From Actinophytocola sp036555685 (GTDB lineage: Bacteria > Actinomycetota > Actinomycetes > Mycobacteriales > Pseudonocardiaceae), in NCBI RefSeq assembly GCF_036555685.1, contig NZ_DATBKY010000161.1:1-64000 (forward strand): a stretch of DNA of 64,000 bases, given 5' to 3'. This document shows, piece after piece, positions 10,415-18,444 of the stretch. Each line of letters starts with the position of its first letter. The stretch's first letter is position 1. A program made the translations under genes and the position numbers. The notes beneath the pieces were generated by a model. It did no database searches and was not told where the DNA came from. It saw nothing but the letters and a program-made list of their open reading frames with translations.

Positions 10415-11907
10415 GCGTCCCAGTCCTCGTCGGACACCTGCCGCGGCGAGGACGAGTTCATCGCGGCCACGTCGGCCGAGTCGAACCGCCAGAGCCTGTG
10501 GTCGATGACGAACCCCGTGCCGCGGCCGGGCGCGGCGACCGCCTCGGCGCCCGGTCTCAGCCGCGCGGCCACCTTGACGTCGTCGAGTGACGGGACCCGG
10601 CCGTCGAGTACGCGCACCGCGAGCTTCTCGGCCACCGACCGCCGGTCGACGCGGACGAGCTCGCCGTTGATCACGAGGTCGATCGTGCGTTGCGGGGAGG
10701 GCATGGCGAACCCGTCGAGCGCGAGCAGCGCGCGGCCGGTGGTCTTGCAGGCGTCGAACCCGCCGACGTCCAGCCCGAAGTGGCGCAGGTCCGCGGGTCC
10801 GTGGCGGCCTTCCTTGGTGGCGCGCACGAGGTCGAGCGGCAAGGTGCCGCATGGGTCCTCTGTAGACACGATGGCGTGCCCGTCCGGCCGGCGGACCAGG
10901 CCCGGGCCCTCGCGCCAGATGCCCGGCACGAGCACCGGGTCGTACGGGTTGGTGTGGAAGTCGATGTCCCAGAAGGTGAGCAGCGTGCCGTTGCTGGTCT
11001 CGTGCGCGACGGCGAACGCCGCGAGCGAGTCCACCCACATCCAGTCGGCGCTGAACGCGTCGACGATCGTGCGGCCGCGGGCGCTCGTGTCCGGCACCTT
11101 CTCGAACCCGTCCGGGCCGAGCGCCTCGACGCCCTCGGAGAACTTGGGATCGCGGGAGCGCAGGACGAACTGGCCGGCGCCGTTGCGACCGGCGCCCTCG
11201 CCCGTCGTGTCGGTGAACATCAGGTAGAACTTGTCGCCCAGGAACAGCACGGATGGCTGGCCGGCGCCGTAGGTGTTGCCGTTCGACACGTGCCGCGCCG
11301 ACCTGACGATCGGCTTGCCCTCGTTGACCCGCGACCACACCCGGCCGTCGCGGCTGACGGCGAGGCCGATCGCGTTGCCGTGGGCGTGGTCGCCGGCGGC
11401 GCCGGTGTAGTACATGTAGTAGACGCCGTCCACCCGGACCACCGACGGGTCACAGGTGTGCATGGCGTCGAAGCCGCCGGGCCGCCCGGAGAAGATCGGC
11501 GTGGCGCGCTTGCCGTCGGGGCCGGCGAACGGCCCGTCCATCGAGCGGGCCTCGGCCATCACGATGTCGTCGCCCGCCGGGTTCGCGACGCCGAGCTGGC
11601 TGCACCACCACATCCGGTACCGGCCGCCGTCGAGCAGTACGGACGGGGCGTAGTCGTACGGTGCGTCGCCGCCGCCGTAGGCGACCGTCTTGTCGCTCTT
11701 GCGGCCGCGGAAGGTGACCAGCGGGAGCGGGCTCTGCTTGCCCTGGCCGGGCTTCGCGGACGGGGACGGGGTCTTCCCGGGCACGACCTCGATCTCGGGG
11801 CCGTTCCCGGGCGCGGACGCCTCACTGGTCGTGCACGCGGCGATGAACGTCAGCGCCAGGAGCGCGGCGGACACGGCGGCCCGTCTTCGACGGTGCGTGG
11901 CGCGCAT
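10378..11907 (-). CDS. Secreted lipoprotein with five-bladed beta-propeller (GH43-like) fold
   Basis: A 509 aa protein starting MRATHRRRRAAVSAALLALT with a lipobox IAAC at about residues 22-25, followed by a Ser/Pro-rich linker, so it is exported and lipid-anchored. The rest has repeated propeller motifs typical of glycosyl hydrolase 43/62/68-like proteins: DYAPSVLLDGGRYRMWWC, CDPSVVRVDGVYYMYYTG, GAGQPSVLFLGDKFYLMFTD. A sugar-active role (beta-xylosidase-like) is possible, but the catalytic acids cannot be confirmed by eye, and it may be a carbohydrate-binding propeller. Cysteines at 'WWC', 'HTC' and 'EDPC' may form disulfides. It has no obvious functional link to its neighbours. Confidence 0.75.
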   Translation of the reverse strand: MRATHRRRRAAVSAALLALTFIAACTTSEASAPGNGPEIEVVPGKTPSPSAKPGQGKQSPLPLVTFRGRKSDKTVAYGGGDAPYDYAPSVLLDGGRYRMWWCSQLGVANPAGDDIVMAEARSMDGPFAGPDGKRATPIFSGRPGGFDAMHTCDPSVVRVDGVYYMYYTGAAGDHAHGNAIGLAVSRDGRVWSRVNEGKPIVRSARHVSNGNTYGAGQPSVLFLGDKFYLMFTDTTGEGAGRNGAGQFVLRSRDPKFSEGVEALGPDGFEKVPDTSARGRTIVDAFSADWMWVDSLAAFAVAHETSNGTLLTFWDIDFHTNPYDPVLVPGIWREGPGLVRRPDGHAIVSTEDPCGTLPLDLVRATKEGRHGPADLRHFGLDVGGFDACKTTGRALLALDGFAMPSPQRTIDLVINGELVRVDRRSVAEKLAVRVLDGRVPSLDDVKVAARLRPGAEAVAAPGRGTGFVIDHRLWRFDSADVAAMNSSSPRQVSDEDWDAYDRGPDLDPSR

Positions 11908-11964
11908 CGCGGAAGTGCCTCTCGACGTCGTCTGCCCGGTTGAATCCACGAAAGAGTCTAAGGA

Positions 11965-12861
11965 TCACCCGATCGGTTCGCTTGCCACCAGCTCCACCTC
12001 GAAGCCGTCCTCGTTCTCCAGGTAGGCCGCCACGTGGTCGGGGCCGCCCGCGTGCGGGTGCCGGTCGGCGAACATCAGCCGCCAGCCGTGCTCGGGCGCG
12101 GCGGCCGTGATCCGGTCCAGTTCGGCCCGGTCGCGAACGTGCAGGGCCAGATGGTTCAACCCGGGCCGGACGCGCTCGTGGCGGTCGCCGCGCCGGTCCG
12201 GCGAGTCCTCGACGACGACGTAGGAGGCGCCGCGCCGCCAGCTCACGCCACGGGGCCAGCGCTGGTACTCGCGCCAGCCCAGCTCGGTGAACAGCCAGCC
12301 GAACGAGCGCTCCGCGCCCGGCAGGTCGGCGACCCACAGCTCGACGTGGTGCACGCCGGCGGGCTTGGCGAGGTCGACGTACACGTGATGGAAGCGGCCG
12401 CGGTGCTCGCGAGAGCCGACGCGGACGAAGCCGAGCCGCTCGGTGAACGCGCGGCCGCGCGGGTTGTCCTCGCGTACCAGGGAGAACACGGCCGGTGCGC
12501 CGAGCGTGTCGTGCGCGTGGTCGACGATCGCGCGGGCGGCCTCGTGCGCGAGGCCGGTGCCGCGGTGCGCACGGCCGACGTACCAGCCGCACTCGAACGT
12601 GCCCGCGACGTCCTTCGAGAGGCGCAGCTGGCCGATGCCGATCGGCACGCCGTCGAGCTCGATGACCCACTCGCCGGTGCCCTCCGGGCCGGGCGCGCCC
12701 AGCCGGCGCCGGACGAGCGTGGCCACGACCTCGGTGTTGGTGAGGTCGTGTTCCGGGTCGCGCTCGTCCTCCGGGTCGTCGGCGAACATGGCGAGGAGGG
12801 CGTCGGCGTCGTCGCGCCGCAGCGGTCGGAGGACGAGCCGGTCGGTCCGGAGCGTGGTCAT
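11965..12861 (-). CDS. GNAT acetyltransferase fused to VOC/glyoxalase domain
   Basis: A 298 aa two-domain protein. Residues 1-165 are a RimJ/RimL-type GNAT domain: TLRTDRLVLRPLRRDDADAL, then the acetyl-CoA loop GWYVGRAHRGTGLAHEA and REDNPRGRAFTERLGFVRVG. Residues 166-298 are a vicinal-oxygen-chelate domain: GVHHVELWVADLPGAERSFG at its start and GLNHLALHVRDRAELD later, ending AYLENEDGFEVELVA, with metal-ligand-like His and Glu. Substrate is unknown. The ATG overlaps the aroQ stop by 4 bases, so it is translated with aroQ. The fusion is discussed in the findings. Confidence 0.85.
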   Translation of the reverse strand: MTTLRTDRLVLRPLRRDDADALLAMFADDPEDERDPEHDLTNTEVVATLVRRRLGAPGPEGTGEWVIELDGVPIGIGQLRLSKDVAGTFECGWYVGRAHRGTGLAHEAARAIVDHAHDTLGAPAVFSLVREDNPRGRAFTERLGFVRVGSREHRGRFHHVYVDLAKPAGVHHVELWVADLPGAERSFGWLFTELGWREYQRWPRGVSWRRGASYVVVEDSPDRRGDRHERVRPGLNHLALHVRDRAELDRITAAAPEHGWRLMFADRHPHAGGPDHVAAYLENEDGFEVELVASEPIG

Positions 12862-13286
12862 GCGTTGGCGGCGAGCCAGCGCAGCGCGAGCGGGTAGCCG
12901 TCGACGCCGAGGCCCACGATGACGCCGCTGGCCACCGCGGAGATGTAGCTGTGGTGCCGGAACTCCTCGCGCTTGTGGACGTTCGTGATGTGCACCTCGA
13001 CCAGCGGCGCGGTCAGCTGCGCGCAGGCGTCCCGGACGGCGATCGAGTAGTGCGTCCAGGCACCCGCGTTGAGCACGACGGGGATCTTGTGCGTCGCGGC
13101 CTCGTGCAGCCAGCCGAGCATCTCGCCCTCGTGGTCGGTCTGGCGGACGGTGACCTCGACGTCGAGCTCGCGGCCGGTCTTCTCGCACAGCTCGACGAGG
13201 TCGGCGTAGGTGGTGCGGCCGTAGATCTCCGGCTCGCGCGTGCCCAGCCTGCCCAGGTTGGGTCCGTTGAGCACCAGCGCCTTCAT
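12858..13286 (-). CDS. aroQ: Type II 3-dehydroquinate dehydratase
   Basis: Converts 3-dehydroquinate to 3-dehydroshikimate, third step of the shikimate pathway. The 142 aa length fits the type II dodecameric enzyme. Motifs: LNGPNLGRLGTREPEIYG at the N-terminus, with the catalytic Tyr at the end of the flexible lid, RQTDHEGEML, NAGAWTHYSIAVRDA and VEVHITNVHKREEFRHHSY with the active-site His. It lies downstream of aroB with 59 bases between, and its stop overlaps the GNAT-VOC gene. Confidence 0.97.
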   Translation of the reverse strand: MKALVLNGPNLGRLGTREPEIYGRTTYADLVELCEKTGRELDVEVTVRQTDHEGEMLGWLHEAATHKIPVVLNAGAWTHYSIAVRDACAQLTAPLVEVHITNVHKREEFRHHSYISAVASGVIVGLGVDGYPLALRWLAANA

Positions 13287-13345
13287 GTGCGGGCCCCTTC
13301 AGGAGTAGCGACGGGGCAAGGGTAGCCAGGCCCGCACGCACCCGC

Positions 13346-14422
13346 TCATGGCCTGCTGATCGCCGCGTACGCGGTGGTCAGCAGGCCCGGCTCGGGGTCC
13401 TCCAGCCGGCCCGGCCGGGCGAGCGCGTCGAGCACCACGAAGCGGAGCACGCCGGCGCGGGTCTTCTTGTCGCCGCGCATGGCCTCGACCAGGTCCGGCA
13501 GCGCGTCGCGCTCGTAGCCGGTCGGCAGGCCGATCGACTCGAGGACGGCGCGGTGCCGGTCCGCGGTGCCGTCGTCCAGGCGGCCGGCGTGGCGGGCCAG
13601 CTCCGCGGCGAACACCAGGCCGACGCTGACCGCCGCGCCGTGCCGCCACCGGTAGCCCTCGCGGCGCTCGATCGCGTGGCCGAGGGTGTGGCCGTAGTTG
13701 AGGATCTCGCGCAGGCTCGACTCGCGGAGGTCGGCGGCCACGACGTCGGCCTTGACCTGGATCTTGCGCCGCACCAGCTCGGCCAGCACGTCGCCGTCCG
13801 GGTCGAGCGCCGCCTTCGGGTCCGCTTCGACGAGCTCGAGGATCCGTGGGTCCGCGATGAAGCCGCCTTTGATCACCTCGGCCATGCCCGCGGCGAGGTC
13901 GTCGGCCGGCAGGGTGCGCAGGATGTCGAGGTCGGCGAGCACGGCGGACGGCTCGTGGAACGCGCCGACGAGGTTCTTGCCGGCGCCGATGTTGATGCCG
14001 GTCTTGCCGCCGACCGCGGCGTCCACCATGCCGAGCAACGTGGTCGGCACGTTGACCAGCCGCACGCCACGCATCCACGTCGCCGCCACGAAGCCGCCGA
14101 GGTCGGTCACCGCTCCCCCGCCGTAGGCCACGACCGTGCCGCCACGGTCCATGCCCACCGCGGCGAGGGCGTCCCAGCACTGGCCGGCGACCTCGAGGCT
14201 CTTGCCCTCCTCGGCGTCGGGGATCGCTATCAGGTGCGCGTCTACGTCCGCGGCGCGCAGCCGGCCGCGTAGCGTCTCGGCGCCGTCGACGAGCGTCGGC
14301 GGGTGGATGATCACGACCTTCGGCGCTCCGGCGACCTGTGCCACGAGCTCGTCCGTGAGGTCCCGCCCGACCACGACCTCGTACGGCCGCTCGGTGGCCA
14401 CCCTGATCCGCGCCGGCTCCAC
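13346..14422 (-). CDS. aroB: 3-dehydroquinate synthase
   Basis: Zn and NAD-dependent cyclisation of DAHP to 3-dehydroquinate. The 358 aa protein shows the NAD site GGGAVTDLGGFVAATWMRG, VPTTLLGMVDAAVGGKTGIN, the Zn-binding Glu of AEVIKGGFIADP, and the metal His in NYGHTLGHAIERREGY and RHGAAVSVGL. It is separated by 71 bases from the winged-helix gene upstream, so the aroC-aroK pair and aroB-aroQ may be one long transcript interrupted by that gene. Confidence 0.97.
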   Translation of the reverse strand: MEPARIRVATERPYEVVVGRDLTDELVAQVAGAPKVVIIHPPTLVDGAETLRGRLRAADVDAHLIAIPDAEEGKSLEVAGQCWDALAAVGMDRGGTVVAYGGGAVTDLGGFVAATWMRGVRLVNVPTTLLGMVDAAVGGKTGINIGAGKNLVGAFHEPSAVLADLDILRTLPADDLAAGMAEVIKGGFIADPRILELVEADPKAALDPDGDVLAELVRRKIQVKADVVAADLRESSLREILNYGHTLGHAIERREGYRWRHGAAVSVGLVFAAELARHAGRLDDGTADRHRAVLESIGLPTGYERDALPDLVEAMRGDKKTRAGVLRFVVLDALARPGRLEDPEPGLLTTAYAAISRP

Positions 14423-14493
14423 TGCCTCACTCCTCGCCGTCCATTGGTGTGGATGAGCATCGCACCGGGGCCTCGTCCATGTTCAGTTGGGGA

Positions 14494-15618
14494 TCAGTCC
14501 AGTTCCACCTCCGTCGTGCCGTCGTGCCCGCGTGCCGCGGCGACGAGGTCGCCCTGCTCCTCGATCTTCGTGTGCTGCCTGGTGGTGATCTCGCGGGTCA
14601 CGGTGACGGCCAGCCGCAGCACGCGGCCCGACCTGCGGGCACGCCACGTGCCGGCGATGTCGCCGTCGACGAGCACGATGCCGGGGCTGCCGACCGGCCG
14701 CCACACCGTCCTGGCGACAGCCCGGTCCGGCACCAGGAACGCTCGGTTGCCCAATGCGATGGCGTCCCGTGGCGGCAGCAACAACACCGGCGGCGCAGCG
14801 GGCGCGGCGCCGACGGCGGCCAGCGCGTCGGCGTGTGCGCGCAATGCCATACCGTCGATCCGCACGTCCTCGAGCTCGCCGGCGAGCTCGTCGAAGCTCG
14901 GCTTCAACCAGTCCGGTGGCGTCGTGACCGACCGGGTGTCCAGCCACGTCACCAGGTCGCGGAGCGTGGCCGGGCCGGCGAGCCGGAGATAGGCACGCAG
15001 CAGCTCGGTCGTCTTCCGGCCACGCGCGATCGCCGGCTCGCCGGGCGCCACCCGGAACAGCAGGCGCCGGCCGTCCCGCGGAACCACCTCGAGGCCCGCG
15101 TACAGCGTGCCGAGCCGGAACAGCCCCTCGGCCACGTGCGCGACGCCGCACCCCACGCACCACGGCCGAGCGATCTCCGGTAACCGGGGGCTGACCGCGC
15201 CGGACAACTCGCCCTTCGTGGCCACCTCACCGGGAAAGACCTCGCGCAGTCGCGCGGCGACCTCTTCGAGTAACGCCGGCCCGTCCGCACCGGAGGCGAT
15301 CAGCTCGTCGCCGTAGCCGCCCAGGTACGCCCGCAGCGTGTCGTTGTCCCGCGGCCACAACGCGGCGCGTATCAGCGGCAGGTCGGCCCGCCGGTGCAGG
15401 TGCGGCGAGCCGCGCACGGTCAGCGCGAGCGCCAGCTCCGGCCGGTCGAGCCCGGGATCCCCGGTGCGCTGGTGGAGGGCGTGCGCTGCCGAGCCGGCAG
15501 GGGTGTCCTGCAGGCCGACCGCGAGCACGTCAAGATCGTCGAGGGGTGCGCCGCCGTGCAGGCCCTGCGCCCACACACGATGCGCGAGCACGGCACGACG
15601 ATCGAGTTCGACTGCCAT
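14494..15618 (-). CDS. Winged-helix DNA-binding protein, HTH_42 / AlkZ-like family
   Basis: A 374 aa protein matching the HTH_42 layout: tandem winged-helix modules (for example RRAVLAHRVWAQGLHG, and LRAYLRLAGPATLRDLVTWL around residue 210) and a C-terminal beta domain ending in RLAVTVTREITTRQHTKIEEQ. Characterised relatives AlkZ and AlkX (YcaQ) are DNA glycosylases for crosslinks and use a Gln-X-Gln motif. Here the matching segment reads GLQDTPAGSAAHAL, so the second Gln is absent and glycosylase activity is doubtful. It sits between aroK and aroB with no pathway connection. Confidence 0.7.
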   Translation of the reverse strand: MAVELDRRAVLAHRVWAQGLHGGAPLDDLDVLAVGLQDTPAGSAAHALHQRTGDPGLDRPELALALTVRGSPHLHRRADLPLIRAALWPRDNDTLRAYLGGYGDELIASGADGPALLEEVAARLREVFPGEVATKGELSGAVSPRLPEIARPWCVGCGVAHVAEGLFRLGTLYAGLEVVPRDGRRLLFRVAPGEPAIARGRKTTELLRAYLRLAGPATLRDLVTWLDTRSVTTPPDWLKPSFDELAGELEDVRIDGMALRAHADALAAVGAAPAAPPVLLLPPRDAIALGNRAFLVPDRAVARTVWRPVGSPGIVLVDGDIAGTWRARRSGRVLRLAVTVTREITTRQHTKIEEQGDLVAAARGHDGTTEVELD

Positions 15619-15664
15619 GCACCATGCCTAGCAGCGGGCACCGACAGGTCCGAACCGGTCGCGC

Positions 15665-16204
15665 TCAGTCCTGGGTTACCGGCATGCTCGCGAGCACGTC
15701 GGCCAGAACCTCCTGCGGGGTGCGCTCGCTCGTCTGCACGGTCGCCGCGGCGACTTGCGCGTAGACCGGGCGGCGCGTGCCCAGCAGCTCCTTGAGGTGC
15801 GCGCGTGGGTTCGGCAGCAGCCACGGGTGCAGCGGAACCAGGCCCTCGCGGCGCAGCAGGTGCTCGAGGTCGACGTCGAGGAAGACGACGTGGAACGGCG
15901 CCAGCAAGTCCGGCACGCCGGGTGCCGTCGGCGTCCCGCCCCCGAGCGCGAGGACGCCGGTGAACCCCGGTAGCAGCGTGGTCAGCAGCTCGCGCTCGGA
16001 CTCCTGGAACCGCTCCCGGCCGAGCTGGACCACGAGCTCGCCCGCGGGCAGCCCGTGCGCCCGCTCGAGGTCGTCGTCGAAGTCGCGGAACTCGACGCCC
16101 AGCCGCTCGGCGGCGAGCCGGCCGACCGTGCTCTTACCCGAGCCGGGCGGGCCGACGAGGATCAGTACGGGACCGCGTCCGGTCGGTGTCACTGTTCCGG
16201 TCAC
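15665..16204 (-). CDS. aroK: Shikimate kinase
   Basis: Phosphorylates shikimate with ATP. The 179 aa protein has Walker A GPPGSGKSTVGRLAAERLG at about residue 18, the shikimate-binding FRDFDDDLERAHG, and the core loop VLALGGGTPTAPG. The family usually reads GGGAV here, so TPT is a local variant. Start taken as the GTG at 16202-16204, which overlaps the aroC TGA by 4 bases; a GTG one codon earlier is equally possible. The C-terminus runs to SMPVTQD. Confidence 0.93.
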   Translation of the reverse strand: MTGTVTPTGRGPVLILVGPPGSGKSTVGRLAAERLGVEFRDFDDDLERAHGLPAGELVVQLGRERFQESERELLTTLLPGFTGVLALGGGTPTAPGVPDLLAPFHVVFLDVDLEHLLRREGLVPLHPWLLPNPRAHLKELLGTRRPVYAQVAAATVQTSERTPQEVLADVLASMPVTQD

Positions 16205-17388
16205 CACCGTTCCTGCAGTGCCTTGAGGTAGCCCTCGGCGTTGCGCCTGGACTCGGTGAGGGAGTCGCCGCCGAACTTCTCCAGCGCCGCCTCGGCGAGT
16301 ACCAGCCCCATCACCGACTCGAGAACCACGCCCGCCCGCGGTACCGCGCACACGTCCGAGCGCTGGTGGATCGCCACCGCCGGCTCACCCGTCACGACGT
16401 CTACTGTGGATAGTGCACGTGGGACGGTCGAGATCGGCTTCATGGCCACCCGGGCGACGAGCGGCTCACCGTTGGTGATGCCGCCCTCGAGGCCACCCGC
16501 GCGGTTGGACCGCCGCGTCACACCCGTGACGCCGCCGGCCGGGTCGATCTCGTCGTGCGCCTTGCTGCCCCACCGCCGCGCGGTCTCGAACCCGTCGCCG
16601 ATCGCCACGCCCTTCATCGCCTGGACGCCCATGAGGGCACCGGCGAGCCGGGCGTCGAGCCGGCGGTCCCAGTGCACGTGCGAGCCGAGCCCCGGCGGCA
16701 ACCCGTAGGCGATCACCTCGATGACGCCGCCGACCGTGTCACCCGCCTCCTTGACCGCCTCGACCTCGGCGACCATCGCCTCGGTGGCCCTCGGGTCGAA
16801 AGCGCGGACCGGGCTCTCGTCGATCGCCGCGAGGTCCTCCGGCTGCGGAGCCGGTCCGTCGGGCGCGTCTGCCGTGCCGATCGAGATCACGTGGCTGAGC
16901 ACCTCGACGCCGAGCAGCTGGCGCAGGAACGCGCGGGCCACGGTGCCGAGCGCGGTGCGGGACGCCGTCTCCCGCGCGCTCGCCCGCTCCAGGACGGGGC
17001 GGGCCTCGTCGAAGCCGTACTTCTGCATGCCCGCCAGGTCGGCGTGCCCGGGACGCGGGCGCGTGAGCGGCTCGTTGCGGGCGAGGCCGGCCAGCTCGCC
17101 GGGGTCGACGGGGTCGGCGGCCATCACCTTCTCCCACTTGGGCCACTCGGCGTTGTCGATGCGGACCGCGATGGGGCCGCCCTGCGTGACGCCGTGGCGG
17201 ACCCCGCCGAGGAACTCGACCCGGTCGGTCTCGAAGCCCATGCGCGGGCTGCGCCCGAACCCGAGCCGGCGGCGGGCGAGCTGCTCGCCGACGTCCGTCG
17301 TGGTGACCTCGACACCGGCCACCATGCCCTCCAGCACGGCGACGAGCGCGGGGCCGTGGGACTCCCCAGCGGTGATCCAACGCAACAC
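16201..17388 (-). CDS. aroC: Chorismate synthase
   Basis: Last step of the shikimate pathway: converts EPSP to chorismate using reduced FMN. The 395 aa length is typical. Motifs: LRWITAGESHGPALVAVLEG at the N-terminus, GRSPRMGFETD, RPGHADLAGMQKYGFDEARP, SARETASRTALGTVAR and the C-terminal RSDVCAVPRAGVVLESV. The start is GTG at 17386-17388. It is the first of the aroC-aroK pair; the prepilin peptidase gene lies 23 bases upstream on the same strand. Confidence 0.97.
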   Translation of the reverse strand: MLRWITAGESHGPALVAVLEGMVAGVEVTTTDVGEQLARRRLGFGRSPRMGFETDRVEFLGGVRHGVTQGGPIAVRIDNAEWPKWEKVMAADPVDPGELAGLARNEPLTRPRPGHADLAGMQKYGFDEARPVLERASARETASRTALGTVARAFLRQLLGVEVLSHVISIGTADAPDGPAPQPEDLAAIDESPVRAFDPRATEAMVAEVEAVKEAGDTVGGVIEVIAYGLPPGLGSHVHWDRRLDARLAGALMGVQAMKGVAIGDGFETARRWGSKAHDEIDPAGGVTGVTRRSNRAGGLEGGITNGEPLVARVAMKPISTVPRALSTVDVVTGEPAVAIHQRSDVCAVPRAGVVLESVMGLVLAEAALEKFGGDSLTESRRNAEGYLKALQERW

Positions 17389-17411
17389 CTGCTGATCCTG
17401 TCATGCCGTTC

Positions 17412-18050
17412 TCAAACCCCTCTGAACAGCCCGGGCGGGAAGATGGTGAACAGGCACGTGGCCGTCAGCAGGCCCGGCCCGTGCGGGATGCCCTCACGCC
17501 GGCCGTCGGCGGTCATGGCGGCACCCAGCAGCAGGGTCCCCACCGCGGCCACGACCGCGGCCAGGGCCAGGGCGGGCCAGCCGGCCGCGGCCAGGGTGAG
17601 GCCGACGCTGCCGGACAGCTTCACGTCACCCGCACCCAGCGACGCCGGCCGCGCCAGGTGGACGAGCAGGTGGAGCGTGAGGTACACGGCCCCACCCAAC
17701 GCCGCCCGGACGGTTATCGCCCAGTCGTCGCCAAGGCACGCCGCGACCACGGTGGCGGCCGCCAGCGCCGGGTACGCGGGGAGCGTCAGCGCGTCGGGCA
17801 GCCGGGCGTGGCGAGCGTCGACCACCGCGAGCAGGACCGCGAACCACGTCAGGACGAGCGGCACGGGCAGCCACCACACGGGCAGCTGTCCACTTGCGAC
17901 CCGCCACGCGACCACAACCCACAGCACCGCGACCGCACCAGCTAACCATCCACTGTGGACATGGGTGCCACGGCGGAGGCGGGCGAGCAGGAATGCGCCC
18001 GCCGCACCGGACGCGGCGCCGGCCAAACCACAGAACACGACTAGAGCCAT
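17412..18050 (-). CDS. A24 family prepilin peptidase
   Basis: A 212 aa membrane aspartyl protease with about six or seven helices. Both catalytic Asp regions of the family are present: VVDARHARLPDALTLPAYPA (residues about 78-97) and the GxGD motif GAGDVKLSGSVGL near residue 140. The N-terminal methylase domain of classical PilD is absent, as in actinobacteria. Rv2551c occupies the same place in Mycobacterium tuberculosis. It would process Tad/Flp-type pilins, none of which are in this window. The ATG is at 18048-18050 (MALVVFCGLAGA); a longer reading to 18209 adds a non-conserved basic leader. Confidence 0.85.
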   Translation of the reverse strand: MALVVFCGLAGAASGAAGAFLLARLRRGTHVHSGWLAGAVAVLWVVVAWRVASGQLPVWWLPVPLVLTWFAVLLAVVDARHARLPDALTLPAYPALAAATVVAACLGDDWAITVRAALGGAVYLTLHLLVHLARPASLGAGDVKLSGSVGLTLAAAGWPALALAAVVAAVGTLLLGAAMTADGRREGIPHGPGLLTATCLFTIFPPGLFRGV

Positions 18051-18120
18051 GACTCCACGGTGGCCCCGGATTCCTTGTGCGGCAAGGACGAACCCGTGCG
18101 AATGGTCCATTGGCACGGGT

Positions 18121-18441
18121 TCACGCGAGCGGCAGGCCCGCCCGTGCGTGGATGTCCTTGATGACGTCGGTCTTCGCGTCGGCGTAGTTCTGCACGTACT
18201 TCCACTCACGCTCAGCCAGCTCGCGCCGCGTGCCTGCGGGAGAACACGTGCGAGTTCGCGTCGTGCGGATCGCCGTCCGCGATGCGGCGGTGCGGCAACC
18301 GGTGCTCGAACCAGCCCGGCTCGCGAACCCGCGGCTGGTAACCCACGGCCTCGAGAGCGGGTCGTAGTCGACTACCGGCACCGCGTACGGCTCCATCTCC
18401 CCCACGTCCGCGGCGCGGATGCTCTCCTCGTCCGTGCCGCC
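18121..18441 (-). pseudogene. Decayed GrpB/UPF0157 family gene (two internal deletions)
   Basis: Three parts of a GrpB protein remain in order but in two frames. First, SIRAADVGEMEPYAVPVVDYDP (18372-18430 region) is the family N-terminus. Then, in another frame, ALEAVGYQPRVREPGWFEHR and DPHDANSHVFSRRHA are the middle. Then, back in the first frame, RRELAEREWKYVQNYADAKTD is the C-terminus ending at 18121. An intact GrpB has about 170-200 residues; here the central nucleotidyltransferase-like core after DYDP and a stretch after HVFS are missing. No ATG start survives; a GTG at 18403-18405 would open a 94-codon hybrid frame. The remnant lies directly after the aroE stop. Confidence 0.82.
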
Positions 18442-18444
18442 CCG

